A DNA stretch of 64,000 bases from an uncultured Tateyamaria sp. (GCF_947503385.1 NZ_CANNDO010000002.1:910859-974858); one strand, 5' to 3'; shown: positions 48,344 through 57,855, numbered from the stretch's first letter. The notes: generated by a model from the letters alone, not told the origin. Numbers and translations are program-made.

Positions 48344-49071
48344 GCGATCCAGTCCAAAACGTCCTGCACGTTATGAGCCACTTGCCGATCAGGCAGTGCG
48401 GGGCGGTCGATCATGATGACCGGCAGGCCAAGTTCACGGGCGGCAACGATCTTGGCGTAGGCCCCCGTGCCACCCGCGTTTTTGGACACAACAAGGTCGA
48501 TCCCGTGCTCCAGTATCAGCGCCCGGTCATCCGCTTGGGTGAAGGGACCGCGCGACACCAGAACATGGTGATCCGGAAAGGGTGGTGGCACGCTTGGCGG
48601 ATCGACCAGCCGCAGCAGGTAAAAATGCTGGGGATTGGGGGCAAATGCTGCCAGATGCATACGTCCTACGGCAAGCATGACGCGGGCCGCGGGACGATCA
48701 AGTGCGGTGACGGCACCGGCGATATCAGGCACGGGATGCCACTGGTCCCCCGGCGACGGCTCCCATGGTGCGCGTGTCAATGCCAAGAGCGGAACGCGCG
48801 CCGCAGCACAGGCGGCGACGGCATTGCGGCTCATCTGCGCGGCAAAGGGATGCGTGGCGTCGATCACGTGGGTGATGCCCGCACTGCGGATGTACTCCAC
48901 CAGCCCCGCCACACCGCCAAAGCCGCCGATGCGCTGCGGCAATGGCTGGCGTCGCGGACGCTCCACCCGACCGGCAAAGCTGACGACACCGGACAGATTG
49001 CGGTCCGCAGCGGCGTTGGCCAGCTGTGTGGCTTCGGTCGTGCCGGCAAGGATCAGAAGATTGGGCGTCAT
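48298..49071 (-). CDS. cobK: precorrin-6A reductase CobK
   Basis: NADPH-dependent reduction of precorrin-6A to dihydro-precorrin-6. The 257-aa protein has LILAGTTEATQLA at the N-terminus, HVIDATHPFAAQMSRNA, ALTRAPWEP and the C-terminal VSKNAGGTGAYAKIVAARELGLPVIMIDRP. It is the only minus-strand gene inside the plus-strand cob operon. Its ATG (49071-49069) shares a CATG with the cobL ATG, and its tail runs antisense into cobJ, so any cobK promoter lies inside cobL. Confidence 0.95.
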   Translation of the reverse strand: MTPNLLILAGTTEATQLANAAADRNLSGVVSFAGRVERPRRQPLPQRIGGFGGVAGLVEYIRSAGITHVIDATHPFAAQMSRNAVAACAAARVPLLALTRAPWEPSPGDQWHPVPDIAGAVTALDRPAARVMLAVGRMHLAAFAPNPQHFYLLRLVDPPSVPPPFPDHHVLVSRGPFTQADDRALILEHGIDLVVSKNAGGTGAYAKIVAARELGLPVIMIDRPALPDRQVAHNVQDVLDWIAHPVTDPFTGTDRGV

Positions 49072-50257
49072 GTCTGAGGCGTGGCTGACAATTGTGGGTA
49101 TGGGCGAGGACGGGGTTGCAGGCCTCGGCGCACGAAGTCAAGCGGCACTGGACGCCGCAGATGTCATCATGGCCCCACCCCGCCATCTGGCGCATGTGCC
49201 GGACGGCCCAGCAGAGCGCGTGGAATGGCCTGTGCCCTTTGCCGATGGGATTGCCCTTTTGGCCAGTCTGCGGGGCCAGCGTGTCGTTGTGCTGGCATCT
49301 GGCGATCCCTTCTGGTTCGGCGCAGGGTCGGTTATCGCCCGCAGCTTTGGCCGCGAGGAGTGGCGCGCCCTGCCCGGCCCGTCCTGCTTTGCGCTTGCTG
49401 CGGCCGAACTGGGCTGGGCGCTCGAAAACACAATTTGCCTTGGTCTTCACGCGGCCCCGCTGGAACGGTTGCGACCGGTCTTGTCACCCGGTGTCCATGT
49501 GATCACGACACTACGCGACGGCGACGCGGTTACGCGGCTATGCAGCTACCTGAGCAAACACGGGTTTGGCGAAAGTGCAGTGACCATACTTGAGCGTCTG
49601 GGGGCGGGTGATACCAAAGTGACCACCGGCACAGCGCAGGACCTGAAGGGACAATTTGCCCATCCTCTGGTGGCGGCGATTGATGTTGCAGGCGACGGGC
49701 CCGCTCTGACCGTTGTCAGCGGTCAGCGGGATGACCTCTTTGCCAGCGATGGGCAGATCACGAAACGCCCAGTGCGCGCCATCACTCTGTCAACGCTTGC
49801 GCCGCACCCGGGTGAGCATCTGTGGGATGTGGGGGGTGGCTCAGGCTCCATCGCGCTGGAATGGTTGCTGGCGCATCCGTCCAACCGTGCCACGGCGTTT
49901 GAAATGCGTTCCGACCGAGCGGCGCGCATCCTGTCCAATGCGGAAACATTGGGCGTTGGCCACCGTCTGCACGTCATCGAAGGTGCTGCACCCGATGCGC
50001 TGGCCGAGGCCAAGGTGCCTGATGCTGTCTTTGTCGGCGGCGGTCTGTCGCAGGTCCTGCTGGATGCGGTGACCTCGTTGCCTGCAAGGATCGTTGCAAA
50101 CGCTGTCACGCTGGAGGGCGAGGCGTTGCTGGCCCACGCGCAGGCTTCCCATGGCGGGACACTGATGCGGATCGAACTCAGCCAAAGCGCGCCGCTGGGG
50201 GCCAAGCGCGGCTGGTCCCGGTCCTACCCCGTTGTACAATGGAGCCTCGTACGATGA
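49070..50257 (+). CDS. cobL: precorrin-6Y C5,15-methyltransferase (decarboxylating) CobL
   Basis: Bifunctional enzyme methylating C5 and C15 with decarboxylation. The 395-aa protein contains an N-terminal CbiE-like methylase domain (VGMGEDGVAGLG, VLASGDPFWFGAG) and a C-terminal CbiT-like Rossmann methyltransferase (LWDVGGGSGSIALEWL near residues 253-268). Starts at the ATG that abuts the divergent cobK start. This separates it from cobJ by the whole cobK gene, so it may depend on transcription through cobK. Confidence 0.95.
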   Translation: MSEAWLTIVGMGEDGVAGLGARSQAALDAADVIMAPPRHLAHVPDGPAERVEWPVPFADGIALLASLRGQRVVVLASGDPFWFGAGSVIARSFGREEWRALPGPSCFALAAAELGWALENTICLGLHAAPLERLRPVLSPGVHVITTLRDGDAVTRLCSYLSKHGFGESAVTILERLGAGDTKVTTGTAQDLKGQFAHPLVAAIDVAGDGPALTVVSGQRDDLFASDGQITKRPVRAITLSTLAPHPGEHLWDVGGGSGSIALEWLLAHPSNRATAFEMRSDRAARILSNAETLGVGHRLHVIEGAAPDALAEAKVPDAVFVGGGLSQVLLDAVTSLPARIVANAVTLEGEALLAHAQASHGGTLMRIELSQSAPLGAKRGWSRSYPVVQWSLVR

Positions 50258-50622
50258 TCGTTGCCGGTTTCGGATTTTCCACCCGCGCCACAGCGCAAAG
50301 CCTCGAAGAGGCGTTGCGCGCGACGGGCTATGTTGGTCCGCTCGACATGGTGGCGTGCCCGGATGACAAGGCCCTGTCGGACGTGATGTCGGATATTGCG
50401 CGCCCCCGTGGGCTGATGATCAATGCCGTGCGCCCGGGCAAGCTGGAACAGGCCCAAACACGGACACAATCCGTTATCAGTCGACTGATGCGGCGCACCG
50501 GCTCTGTGGCCGAGGCCGCCGCGCTTGCCGCCGCTGGACCGGACGCGCGCCTGTTGCACCCACGCGCCATATCCGATGACCGCCTTGCAACCTGCGCCAT
50601 TGCCCAAGGAGCCGCCACATGA
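50254..50622 (+). CDS. cobE: CobE / CbiG C-terminal domain protein
   Basis: A 122-aa protein starting [13 protein letters not shown], homologous to the C-terminal part of CbiG. CobE is found in aerobic cob operons and binds pathway intermediates, but its catalytic role is not settled. Overlaps both cobL (TGATG-type) and cobM by 4 bp. Confidence 0.88.
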   Translation: MIVAGFGFSTRATAQSLEEALRATGYVGPLDMVACPDDKALSDVMSDIARPRGLMINAVRPGKLEQAQTRTQSVISRLMRRTGSVAEAAALAAAGPDARLLHPRAISDDRLATCAIAQGAAT

Positions 50623-51413
50623 CCGTCCATTTCATCGGCGCAGGCCCCGGTGCGCCCGACCTGCTGACCCTGCGCGGTCGCGACCTGATCGCGGCCTGCC
50701 CCGTCTGCCTCTATGCAGGTTCTCTGGTGCCGGAGGCGGTGCTTGAACATTGCCCCAAAGGCGCGCGGATCGTGAACACAGCATCCATGGACCTTGATGA
50801 CATCATGGCCGAGATTGAGGCGGCGCAGGTCAAGGGCCACGATGTCGCAAGGCTGCATTCAGGCGACCTGTCGGTCTGGTCCGCGATGGGCGAACAGTTG
50901 CGCCGGATCAAAGCGGCAGGCATCCCTTTTACTGTGACGCCGGGCGTGCCCTCATTTGCTGCGGCAGCCGCATCGCTTGGGGCGGAACTGACATTGCCGG
51001 GCGTTGCGCAATCGGTGGTGCTGACCCGCACGCCGGGGCGCGCTTCGACCATGCCATCGGGCGAGACGCTGGAAAATTTTGCGGCGACAGGGGCGACGCT
51101 GGCCATTCATCTGTCCATCGGCAATCTGGGGCAGGTGATCAATGATCTGACCCCGGCCTATGGCGCCGACTGCCCGGTGGCGATTGTGTATCGCGCCAGT
51201 TGGCCGGACGAACAGATCATTCACGCCACGCTTGGCACCTTGCGGGAGGCGATGCATGACGGGATCAGCCGCACGGCGCTAATCCTTGTTGGTCATGTCC
51301 TGGGCGCGTCAGACTTTGATGAAAGCTGCCTCTATGCCGCCGACTACGACCGCCGCTACCGCCCACAAAGCGCGGAAAGCCCATGGGCCAGTTGGGAGCA
51401 TGGCGATGACTAG
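50619..51413 (+). CDS. cobM: precorrin-4 C11-methyltransferase CobM
   Basis: Methylates C11 of precorrin-4 to form precorrin-5. The 264-aa methylase shows [49 protein letters not shown] and [12 protein letters not shown], diagnostic of CobM/CbiF. Its 3' end overlaps cobB by 8 bp. Confidence 0.96.
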   Translation: MTVHFIGAGPGAPDLLTLRGRDLIAACPVCLYAGSLVPEAVLEHCPKGARIVNTASMDLDDIMAEIEAAQVKGHDVARLHSGDLSVWSAMGEQLRRIKAAGIPFTVTPGVPSFAAAAASLGAELTLPGVAQSVVLTRTPGRASTMPSGETLENFAATGATLAIHLSIGNLGQVINDLTPAYGADCPVAIVYRASWPDEQIIHATLGTLREAMHDGISRTALILVGHVLGASDFDESCLYAADYDRRYRPQSAESPWASWEHGDD

Positions 51414-52713
51414 GGGGCTGATGATTTCTGCCCCGGCATCGGGCACAGGCAAGACGACAGTGATGCTGGGCCTGTTGCGCGCGCTGCGCGAAGACGGGCT
51501 GGTGGTTCAGCCTTACAAGAGCGGGCCGGACTATATTGATCCGGCCTTTCACCTTGCGGCGGCAGGGCGGGCGTCCTTCAACTTTGACACTTGGGCGATG
51601 GACACCAATCTGCTGGGCGGGATTGCGGCACAGCAGTCTGGCGCGGACATTTGCGTGGCCGAGGGGTCCATGGGTCTGTTCGATGGCGTGGCCACGCGCG
51701 GACAATCGGGCTTTGGATCAAGCGCCGAAACGGCGCTTGCCATGGGCTGGCCTGTGGTGCTGGTGATCGACGTGGGCGGTCAGGCGCAATCGGCGGCGGC
51801 CACAGCACTGGGTTTCAAGAGTTACAACCCCGACCTGCCCTTTGCGGGCGTCATCCTGAACCGCGTGGCAAGCCCCCGGCACGAACGGCTCACCCGTCTG
51901 GGGATGGACCGTGCGGGTGTCACCTTACTGGGCTGCCTGCCCCGTCGCGGGGACCTGAAACTGCCGGAACGGCATCTGGGCCTGATCCAAGCGGTAGAGC
52001 ATCCGGACCTTGAGGCTGCAATTGCGGGCTATGCCACCTTCCTGCGCGAGAATGTGGATCTTGAGGCTATCAAGGCCGTCGCTGCCGCAGGACCGGCGCG
52101 CGCCCCGCATCCGCTGCCGCAACCGCCAGCGCAACGGATTGCGCTGGCGCGGGATGCAGCCTTTTCCTTTACCTACCCGCACTTGCTGGAAGGCTGGCGC
52201 GCGACAGGCGCAGAGATTCTGCCGTTTTCGCCCCTGGCGGACGAGGCCCCCGCCCCGGACGCCGATCTGGTGTGGCTGCCGGGCGGCTATCCCGAACTGC
52301 ACGCGGGTCAACTGGCTGCGGCAGGCGCATTTCTGTCGGGCCTGCGCCGTCACGCCGAAACCCGGCCCGTACACGGTGAATGCGGCGGCTATATGGCCCT
52401 CGGGGATGCGTTGATCGACAAGGACGGGACGCGCCACCAGATGGCGGGACTGCTGGGTCTTGTGACCAGCTATGAAAAGCGCAAGTTCCACTTGGGCTAC
52501 CGCCGCGCGGTGCTGCAGGCGCCATTGCCCGGATTTGAGGTCGGCGCGGCGCTGCGGGGACACGAATTCCACTATTCCACGATCCTAGACCAGCCTGATG
52601 CACCGTTGGCGCAGGTCTTTGACGCCGATGGAGGACCCGTGCCCGAAACCGGGTCGCGGCGGGGACATGTGACCGGCACATTCTTTCACCTCATCACGGG
52701 TGAGGCCGCATGA
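51406..52713 (+). CDS. cobB: hydrogenobyrinic acid a,c-diamide synthase CobB
   Basis: Glutamine- and ATP-dependent amidation of the a and c carboxylates before cobalt insertion. The 435-aa protein has an N-terminal ATPase with P-loop ASGTGKTT (11-18) and a class I glutaminase domain with nucleophile C326 ([11 protein letters not shown]). A His near the C-terminus lies in THE-like GHEFHYSTI. The chosen start ([10 protein letters not shown]) gives an 8-bp overlap with cobM; longer frames run inside cobM. Confidence 0.95.
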   Translation: MTRGLMISAPASGTGKTTVMLGLLRALREDGLVVQPYKSGPDYIDPAFHLAAAGRASFNFDTWAMDTNLLGGIAAQQSGADICVAEGSMGLFDGVATRGQSGFGSSAETALAMGWPVVLVIDVGGQAQSAAATALGFKSYNPDLPFAGVILNRVASPRHERLTRLGMDRAGVTLLGCLPRRGDLKLPERHLGLIQAVEHPDLEAAIAGYATFLRENVDLEAIKAVAAAGPARAPHPLPQPPAQRIALARDAAFSFTYPHLLEGWRATGAEILPFSPLADEAPAPDADLVWLPGGYPELHAGQLAAAGAFLSGLRRHAETRPVHGECGGYMALGDALIDKDGTRHQMAGLLGLVTSYEKRKFHLGYRRAVLQAPLPGFEVGAALRGHEFHYSTILDQPDAPLAQVFDADGGPVPETGSRRGHVTGTFFHLITGEAA

Positions 52714-53429
52714 CCGGGTTTGTGAGCTTTGTCGGATCAGGGCCGGGCGATCCTGAGCTGTTGACCCTAAAGGCTGTGAACCGCCTTGGCCTAGCCGATG
52801 CGGTCCTTTTCGATGACCTGAGCGCGGGGCCGATCCTGACCCATGCGCGTGCCGGTGCAGACCTTGTGGGCGTTGGCAAGCGTGCAGGCCGCCCATCGCC
52901 CAAGCAACACCATGTGAGCCGCCTGTTGGTCGATTACGCGCAGACCGGCCAGCGCGTCGTGCGCCTGAAATCCGGCGACGGCGGCACCTTTGGCCGGCTC
53001 GAAGAAGAAACCGACGCGCTGACAGAGGCGGGCATTCCGTTCGAGATCATCCCCGGCGTGCCATCGGCGTGTGCGGCGGCGGCAGCGGCGGGCATTCCCC
53101 TGACGCGCAGGCTGACGGCGCGGCGGGTACAATTCATCACCGGCCACGATGTGCGCGGTGCCCTGCCCGAAGATCTGAACCTCGCCGCACTCGCAGACAG
53201 CCAAGCGACCACGGTGGTGTTTATGGGTCAGCGGACGTTTCCCGATCTGGCTGCGATGCTGTTGGATGCAGGCTTGCCCGCAGACACGCCAGCGCTGCTG
53301 GCCGAAGGTGTGTCAACGCCGGCACAGGCGCTGCACCGTTCGACCGTCACAGAGCTTGCGGACCGATTGCGTGCAGGCGTCAGTGATGCACCAGCGCTGA
53401 TCCTCTATGGCGCGCTGGCCGAGGGCTAG
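52710..53429 (+). CDS. cobA: uroporphyrinogen-III C-methyltransferase CobA
   Basis: Entry enzyme of the pathway, methylating uroporphyrinogen III at C2 and C7 to precorrin-2. The 239-aa SUMT has VGSGPGDPELLTLKAVNRL, ADAVLFDDL, VGKRAGRPSPKQ and RLKSGDGGTFGRLEEE. Last gene of the plus-strand cob run; its stop overlaps that of the convergent lysR gene by 4 bp. Confidence 0.96.
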   Translation: MTGFVSFVGSGPGDPELLTLKAVNRLGLADAVLFDDLSAGPILTHARAGADLVGVGKRAGRPSPKQHHVSRLLVDYAQTGQRVVRLKSGDGGTFGRLEEETDALTEAGIPFEIIPGVPSACAAAAAAGIPLTRRLTARRVQFITGHDVRGALPEDLNLAALADSQATTVVFMGQRTFPDLAAMLLDAGLPADTPALLAEGVSTPAQALHRSTVTELADRLRAGVSDAPALILYGALAEG

Positions 53430-54388
53430 TTGTCGAGCAGGCGCAATTCACCTGCAAGCCACGGCAGCTTGATCAACGCCGGTTCGATCATGTGGCTTTG
53501 CATCAACCGGCGCATGGTCTGCGCCACGTCTGTCGGCACCGATCCGGCCCAGTCGGCACTGGCATAAAGCGAGATCGTGCGTGAAAATGGTTTGAACGGC
53601 AGCGCGAACGCTTCAACCTGATCGTGGAATCGGCCTGCCCGCATGTAGCCCAGCGGTGTAGTCACCGCCCACCCGATACGGCGTGCAACCATGGCCATGA
53701 GCGCAAGGTGGCTGCCAATCTCGAACCGCTCCGCAAAGTCGAGCTTTTGGCGCGCCAGATGCGCCTCGATCTGGCGCGAAATCAGTTGCTCGCGCTCATA
53801 GCGCAGGAACGGCAGGTCTTGCAGTGCGTCCAGCGGCGCGCCTGCGGTCACGGCACCCTTTGGGGCCACAAGGATGAACGGATCACGCGCCAGAGGATAT
53901 TCCAGCACGCCATCCCGCATCGTGCCGTCGCTGGCCGAAATCGCGATGTGCAGACGTTTGTCCGCAATGGATTGCAGGATTTCGTGGCTGGGTGCGGTGG
54001 CCAGCGTGAATTTACAGCGCGTCAGACTGTCGGCGAGGATCGTCACAAGGCGCGGCGTCAGGTCATTTTCGAAATCGTCGATCACCCCGATCGACAACGC
54101 CGACAAATGCGCAAGATCCATGACCGTCAGCTCGGATTGCGCCAGCCGCAATTGCGACAGCGCCGCCTCCGCCCGCGCGAGAAAGCTGTGCCCGGCGGGG
54201 GTCAGGCGCATGGGCCGTTTGCCGTGATCGATCAGGTCCGTCGCCAAAGCCGTTTCCAGATTGCGCAATTGTTGGCTGACCGCGGGCTGACTGAGACCGG
54301 TAACAGAAGCCGCCTGCGCCACCGATCCGGTGGCTGCAAGTGCCTCGAACACTTCCAATCCGCGCAGTGTGACGCCTTTGCTCAACAT
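53426..54388 (-). CDS. LysR-family transcriptional regulator
   Basis: A 320-aa regulator with an N-terminal winged helix-turn-helix (about 10-68, FEALAATGSVAQAASVTGLSQPAVSQQLRNLE) and a periplasmic-binding-like effector domain (about 95-310). Divergent from a nitrilase gene, so it most likely controls that gene and itself. Candidate palindromic sites lie in the shared upstream region. Confidence 0.92.
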   Translation of the reverse strand: MLSKGVTLRGLEVFEALAATGSVAQAASVTGLSQPAVSQQLRNLETALATDLIDHGKRPMRLTPAGHSFLARAEAALSQLRLAQSELTVMDLAHLSALSIGVIDDFENDLTPRLVTILADSLTRCKFTLATAPSHEILQSIADKRLHIAISASDGTMRDGVLEYPLARDPFILVAPKGAVTAGAPLDALQDLPFLRYEREQLISRQIEAHLARQKLDFAERFEIGSHLALMAMVARRIGWAVTTPLGYMRAGRFHDQVEAFALPFKPFSRTISLYASADWAGSVPTDVAQTMRRLMQSHMIEPALIKLPWLAGELRLLDN

Positions 54389-54412
54389 GTTCGGCCCTTT
54401 CCATAGTTTTAC

Positions 54413-54488
54413 GTTTCTTGAAACTAGTGACCGCTCTAGGTCAAGTTTATTCAGGTCTCAGGCATTGCTTTATCGAAAGTTTCGAAAC
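54413..54488. promoter_or_regulatory. lysR/nitrilase divergent control region with two palindromes
   Basis: GTTTCTTGAAAC at 54413-54424 and GTTTCGAAAC at 54479-54488 share GTTTC...GAAAC half-sites about six helical turns apart, as expected for a LysR tetramer. The second abuts the ATG at 54489, which argues that the nitrilase starts further downstream. Confidence 0.45.
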
Positions 54489-54530
54489 ATGGGGGTTGCC
54501 GCGCCCTTCGATGCGATGCACCCTGAGGAG

Positions 54531-55421
54531 ATGAAGATCGCGACCGCCGCCTACCCGCTTGATGCCCTGCCCGACTGGACCGCCTACGAAGACAAACTGT
54601 CCGCGTGGGTGGATGAGGCGGCAAGTCACGGCGCAGACCTTTTGGTGTTTCCCGAATACGCGGCGATGGAATTGGCAACGCTTGCAGGCCCGGACGTGGC
54701 GGGTGATCTGGAACAATCGCTGCACGCCGTTTCCGACCGGCTGGCGGATGCGGATGCGTTTCATGCAGAGCTGGCCCGCCAGTTCCAGGTCCACATCCTT
54801 GCAGGATCCGGCCCCGCGACCACGGATCTGCCCGACGGCGTGACCCGTCCGGTCAATCGGGCACGCTTTTTTGCACCGTCGGGCGCGATGGGTGTGCAGG
54901 ACAAACAGGTCATGACCCGGTTTGAGGCCGAAGTGTGGGATGTCGTGCCCGGCGGGCCATTGCAAATGTTCGACACAGGCTTGGGCAAGATCGGCATACT
55001 GATTTGTTATGACAGCGAATTTCCCTTACTGGGTCGAGCGTTGGCCGATGCTGATTTAATCCTAGTGCCATCCGTGACCGAAGCGCTCAGCGGCCATACC
55101 CGGGTCAAGATCGGCGCCCGCGCCCGCGCGTTGGAAAATCAATGCGTAACCGTAATGGCCAGCCTTGTCGGCACAGCGGACTGGAACGACGCGGTGGACG
55201 TGTCCAACGGGGCGGGCGGCGTCTTTGGCCCACCGGACAAGGGGTTTCCCGACGATGGCGTGCTGGCTGCGGGCGTGCTGAACGCCCCCGGTTGGACCTA
55301 TGCAGATGTGGACCGCGCCGCCATTGACGCGGTGCGAACCGACGGCACCGTGCTGGGCCGACGCGACTGGAGTGCCAGCGGCGACCGTGCCGATCACGTC
55401 ACGGTCACACCGCTCGCCTGA
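54531..55421 (+). CDS. carbon-nitrogen hydrolase (nitrilase superfamily)
   Basis: Amidase/nitrilase-fold enzyme. Starting at the ATG at 54531 (MKIATAAYPLDALPDW, 296 aa) the catalytic triad reads E42 (LVFPEYAAMEL), K125 (VQDKQVM) and C159 (ILICYDSEFP). Substrate unknown. An alternative ATG at 54489 adds 14 residues but would abut a palindromic operator candidate. Divergent from and probably controlled by the LysR gene. Confidence 0.9.
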   Translation: MKIATAAYPLDALPDWTAYEDKLSAWVDEAASHGADLLVFPEYAAMELATLAGPDVAGDLEQSLHAVSDRLADADAFHAELARQFQVHILAGSGPATTDLPDGVTRPVNRARFFAPSGAMGVQDKQVMTRFEAEVWDVVPGGPLQMFDTGLGKIGILICYDSEFPLLGRALADADLILVPSVTEALSGHTRVKIGARARALENQCVTVMASLVGTADWNDAVDVSNGAGGVFGPPDKGFPDDGVLAAGVLNAPGWTYADVDRAAIDAVRTDGTVLGRRDWSASGDRADHVTVTPLA

Positions 55422-55502
55422 TTAGCCCTTGAAATATTGACCTTATGGGCGCATGTAAGCCTGCGTCCGCACATTGGCGGGCCGTGTAACGAAGGAGAGA
55501 CC

Positions 55503-55721
55503 ATGGCCAAGGAAGATACGCTCGAATTTCCCGGTGTCGTGAAGGAACTCCTGCCCAATGCGACGTTTCGGGTCGAGCTTGAGAATGGCCATGAGATCAT
55601 TGCACATACGGCAGGAAAAATGCGCAAGAACCGGATTCGTGTTCTCGCAGGCGACAAGGTGCAGGTCGAGATGACCCCCTATGATCTGACCAAGGGTCGG
55701 ATCAACTATCGCTTTAAATAG
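55503..55721 (+). CDS. infA: translation initiation factor IF-1
   Basis: A 72-aa S1/OB-fold protein, starting [20 protein letters not shown] and ending [13 protein letters not shown] (KGRINYRFK), nearly identical to the universal IF-1 pattern. Good ribosome site GAAGGAGAG upstream. Heads an infA-maf-rng-yacG run. Confidence 0.97.
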   Translation: MAKEDTLEFPGVVKELLPNATFRVELENGHEIIAHTAGKMRKNRIRVLAGDKVQVEMTPYDLTKGRINYRFK

Positions 55722-55730
55722 CGGTTTACA

Positions 55731-56300
55731 TTGGCGTTTATCCTCGGATCGGGAAGCCCGAGACGGCTTGAGCTGCTCGGGCAGATTGGCGTTGTGCCGG
55801 ATGCGGTGCGGCCGCCCGATATCGACGAAACCCCGCAAAAGGCCGAATTGCCCCGTCCCTACTGCGCGCGCATGGCCCGAGAAAAGGCGCAGGCCGTGAC
55901 CGCGGATGTGGGCGACGTTGTGCTGTGCGCCGATACCACCGTGGCGCTTGGCCGTCGTATTCTGGGCAAGCCGGAGGATGCAGACGAAGCTGCGGCATTC
56001 CTTCGCCTGATGTCGGGGCGCAGGCACCGTGTGATCACTGCCGTGGCCGTCCGCAAGGGCACACACCTGTGGCAACGCGACGTGGTCAGCACGGTCCGGA
56101 TGAAAGCACTGTCTGAGCATGAGATTGCAGGCTACCTCGCCACCGGTGATTGGCGCGGCAAGGCCGGAGGCTACGGCATTCAGGGGCCTGCGGGCGCGTT
56201 GATACCGTGGATCAGCGGGTCGTTCACCGCCATCGTCGGACTGCCTCTGACAGAAACAGCGGGCCTGCTACAGGCCGCCGGTATCGAGGTGTGGGCATGA
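55731..56300 (+). CDS. maf: Maf-family nucleoside triphosphate pyrophosphatase
   Basis: House-cleaning pyrophosphatase for modified nucleotides. The 189-aa protein has the signature [13 protein letters not shown] at the N-terminus, [18 protein letters not shown] with the catalytic Asp, and [13 protein letters not shown]. Start is a TTG at 55731, 9 bp after infA; the family start fits no other codon. Overlaps rng by 4 bp. Confidence 0.93.
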   Translation: MAFILGSGSPRRLELLGQIGVVPDAVRPPDIDETPQKAELPRPYCARMAREKAQAVTADVGDVVLCADTTVALGRRILGKPEDADEAAAFLRLMSGRRHRVITAVAVRKGTHLWQRDVVSTVRMKALSEHEIAGYLATGDWRGKAGGYGIQGPAGALIPWISGSFTAIVGLPLTETAGLLQAAGIEVWA

Positions 56301-57295
56301 AGGGGCACCAGATCATCCTGGGTGATGTCCAAGGACGTGAAGCGGCTGCTCTAATCACGGATGGGGTCCTGCAGGATCTGATCGTGGACGCAGACGCCCC
56401 GCGCCCCGGTACGATCTACCGCGCCAAGGCAACCCGTCCGGTCAAAGGTCAGGGTGGCATGTTCTTCGACACGCCCGAAGGCAGCGCGTTCCTGCGCGGC
56501 GCCAAAGGGTTGGCGCCGGGTGACATGCGCCTGGTGCAAGTGTCGGGCTATGCCGAACCGGGCAAGGCCATTCCCGTCACCGACCGCATCCTGATCAAAA
56601 GCCGCTATGCGATCGCCACACCGGATGCGCCGGGCATCAACATCTCGCGCAGCATCCGTGACGAGGAGGTGCGCGTCGCCCTACGCGCCACCGCAGACGC
56701 TTACGATGCAGAATTGGGCACATGCGGCTTGATTGTCCGGTCTGCAGCCGCTGACGCAAATCTCGACGCTGTCGCCGAAGATATTGAGCATGTGGTGGCC
56801 ATCGCGCTGGCCGTTGTGGACGACGCGGGAACGGATGCGGAAAAGCTGATCGAAGGGCCCGGCCCTCAGGAACTTGCGTGGCGCGACTGGCCAACCGGAG
56901 CGCCGGAACAGGGCGACTTGGCCCCCCATCTGACCGCTGCTTTGCGTGCCGATGTCTCACTGCCGGGGGGTGGCAGCCTCTGGGTCGAAAACACACGCGC
57001 CTTTGTCGCGGTCGATGTGAATACCGGCAGCGATACTTCTCCGGCGGCGGGCCTCAAGGCCAACATCGCTGCGGCCCGGGATCTGCCACGCGTGTTACGG
57101 CTCAAAGGGCTGGGCGGTCAGATCGTCGTGGATTTTGCCCCGATGCCGAAAAAAGAACGGCGCGCGCTGGAAAACGCATTGCGCGTTGCGTTCAAACCCG
57201 ACGCGGTTGAAACGAGCCTTCTTGGCTGGACCACGCTCGGGCATTTCGAATTGACGCGCAAACGCGCACGCGCGCCACTCTCCGAGGTGGTCTAG
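56297..57295 (+). CDS. rng: short RNase E/G-family ribonuclease
   Basis: A 332-aa endoribonuclease of the RNase E/G family, much shorter than RNase G (about 490 aa). The two catalytic Asp are present: D240 ([10 protein letters not shown]) and D279 (QIVVDFAPM). However, the Zn-link CPxCxG motif that joins subunits and the C-terminal small domain are missing, and the N-terminal S1 region is divergent. The sequence is intact, with a normal stop overlapping yacG, so it is a natural short form rather than a truncation artefact. Confidence 0.88.
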   Translation: MKGHQIILGDVQGREAAALITDGVLQDLIVDADAPRPGTIYRAKATRPVKGQGGMFFDTPEGSAFLRGAKGLAPGDMRLVQVSGYAEPGKAIPVTDRILIKSRYAIATPDAPGINISRSIRDEEVRVALRATADAYDAELGTCGLIVRSAAADANLDAVAEDIEHVVAIALAVVDDAGTDAEKLIEGPGPQELAWRDWPTGAPEQGDLAPHLTAALRADVSLPGGGSLWVENTRAFVAVDVNTGSDTSPAAGLKANIAAARDLPRVLRLKGLGGQIVVDFAPMPKKERRALENALRVAFKPDAVETSLLGWTTLGHFELTRKRARAPLSEVV

Positions 57296-57465
57296 TGGCC
57301 TGTCCAATTTGCCAGAGCGAAACCGCGCCCAAATACCGCCCGTTCTGTTCACGCCGTTGCGCGGATATTGATCTGGCCCGGTGGATGAACGGCGGCTACG
57401 CGGTGCCGTCAGAAGACGAAGAAGAGGCATCGCAGCCTCCGCCTGACCCGCCGATGCCACACTAG
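57295..57465 (+). CDS. yacG: zinc-finger protein YacG (DNA gyrase inhibitor family)
   Basis: A 56-aa protein from a GTG whose G is the last base of the rng TAG. Reads MACPICQSETAPKYRPFCSR then RCADIDLARWMNGGYAVP, with the four zinc cysteines C3, C6, C18, C22 in the YacG spacing and a C-terminal acidic/Pro tail. YacG binds and inhibits DNA gyrase in E. coli. Confidence 0.92.
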   Translation: MACPICQSETAPKYRPFCSRRCADIDLARWMNGGYAVPSEDEEEASQPPPDPPMPH

Positions 57466-57557
57466 AGAGGCCCGCCTCAACTTTTGTCGATTTCCCTATG
57501 GACAGCGCAGCACAGTCGTCCTATCACCCGCCCACCCGAAGCTGAGGCTTCATCCGT

Positions 57558-57632
57558 GCCCGGGTAGCTCAGGGGTAGAGCAGTGGATTGAAAATCCTCG
57601 TGTCGGTGGTTCGATTCCGCCCCCGGGCACCA
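57558..57632 (+). tRNA. tRNA-Phe (anticodon GAA)
   Basis: Acceptor stem GCCCGGG (57558-57564) pairs with CCCGGGC (57622-57628), then A and encoded CCA. D arm GCTC/GAGC with a short loop, anticodon loop TTGAAAA (GAA), and T arm GGTGG-TTCGATT-CCGCC. The anticodon stem has one T:T mismatch (28:42) and the D loop is one base short, but the rest is canonical. It marks the boundary between conserved genes and a variable region. Confidence 0.93.
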
Positions 57633-57717
57633 CTTTTGCCAAATAAGATCAAGTGGATATATGCCTTGCTCTGGTTTTGGGCCAACAAAGGCTTGGCCTC
57701 GGGTATCATATGGGTAG

Positions 57718-57855
57718 CATTTTAAAGCGGCTTCTCATGCTACCAAATTAGCATCGGACCATAACGGTCATTGGCGTGATCCAACAAATGCTGCGCTCGC
57801 AGCCCGCGTTGCGGACATTGGCTTGGTGCTCAGACCCTGGAGTTACGTAAACTGA
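57718..57855 (+). other. open frame fragment just after tRNA-Phe
   Basis: The 252-bp gap 57633-57884 has no intact gene. One frame stays open for 45 codons with protein-like content (HFKAASHATKLASDHNGHW ... VADIGLVLRPWSYVN, stop at 57853), but it lacks a start codon and follows a stop. It could be the remnant of a gene lost from a tRNA-linked island. I do not recognise the family. Confidence 0.25.

Noticed and set aside
57710..57751. Integrase start after tRNA-Phe (ATG reading MGSILKRLL)
   Set aside because: Stops after 13 residues, and no downstream frame resembles a tyrosine recombinase.
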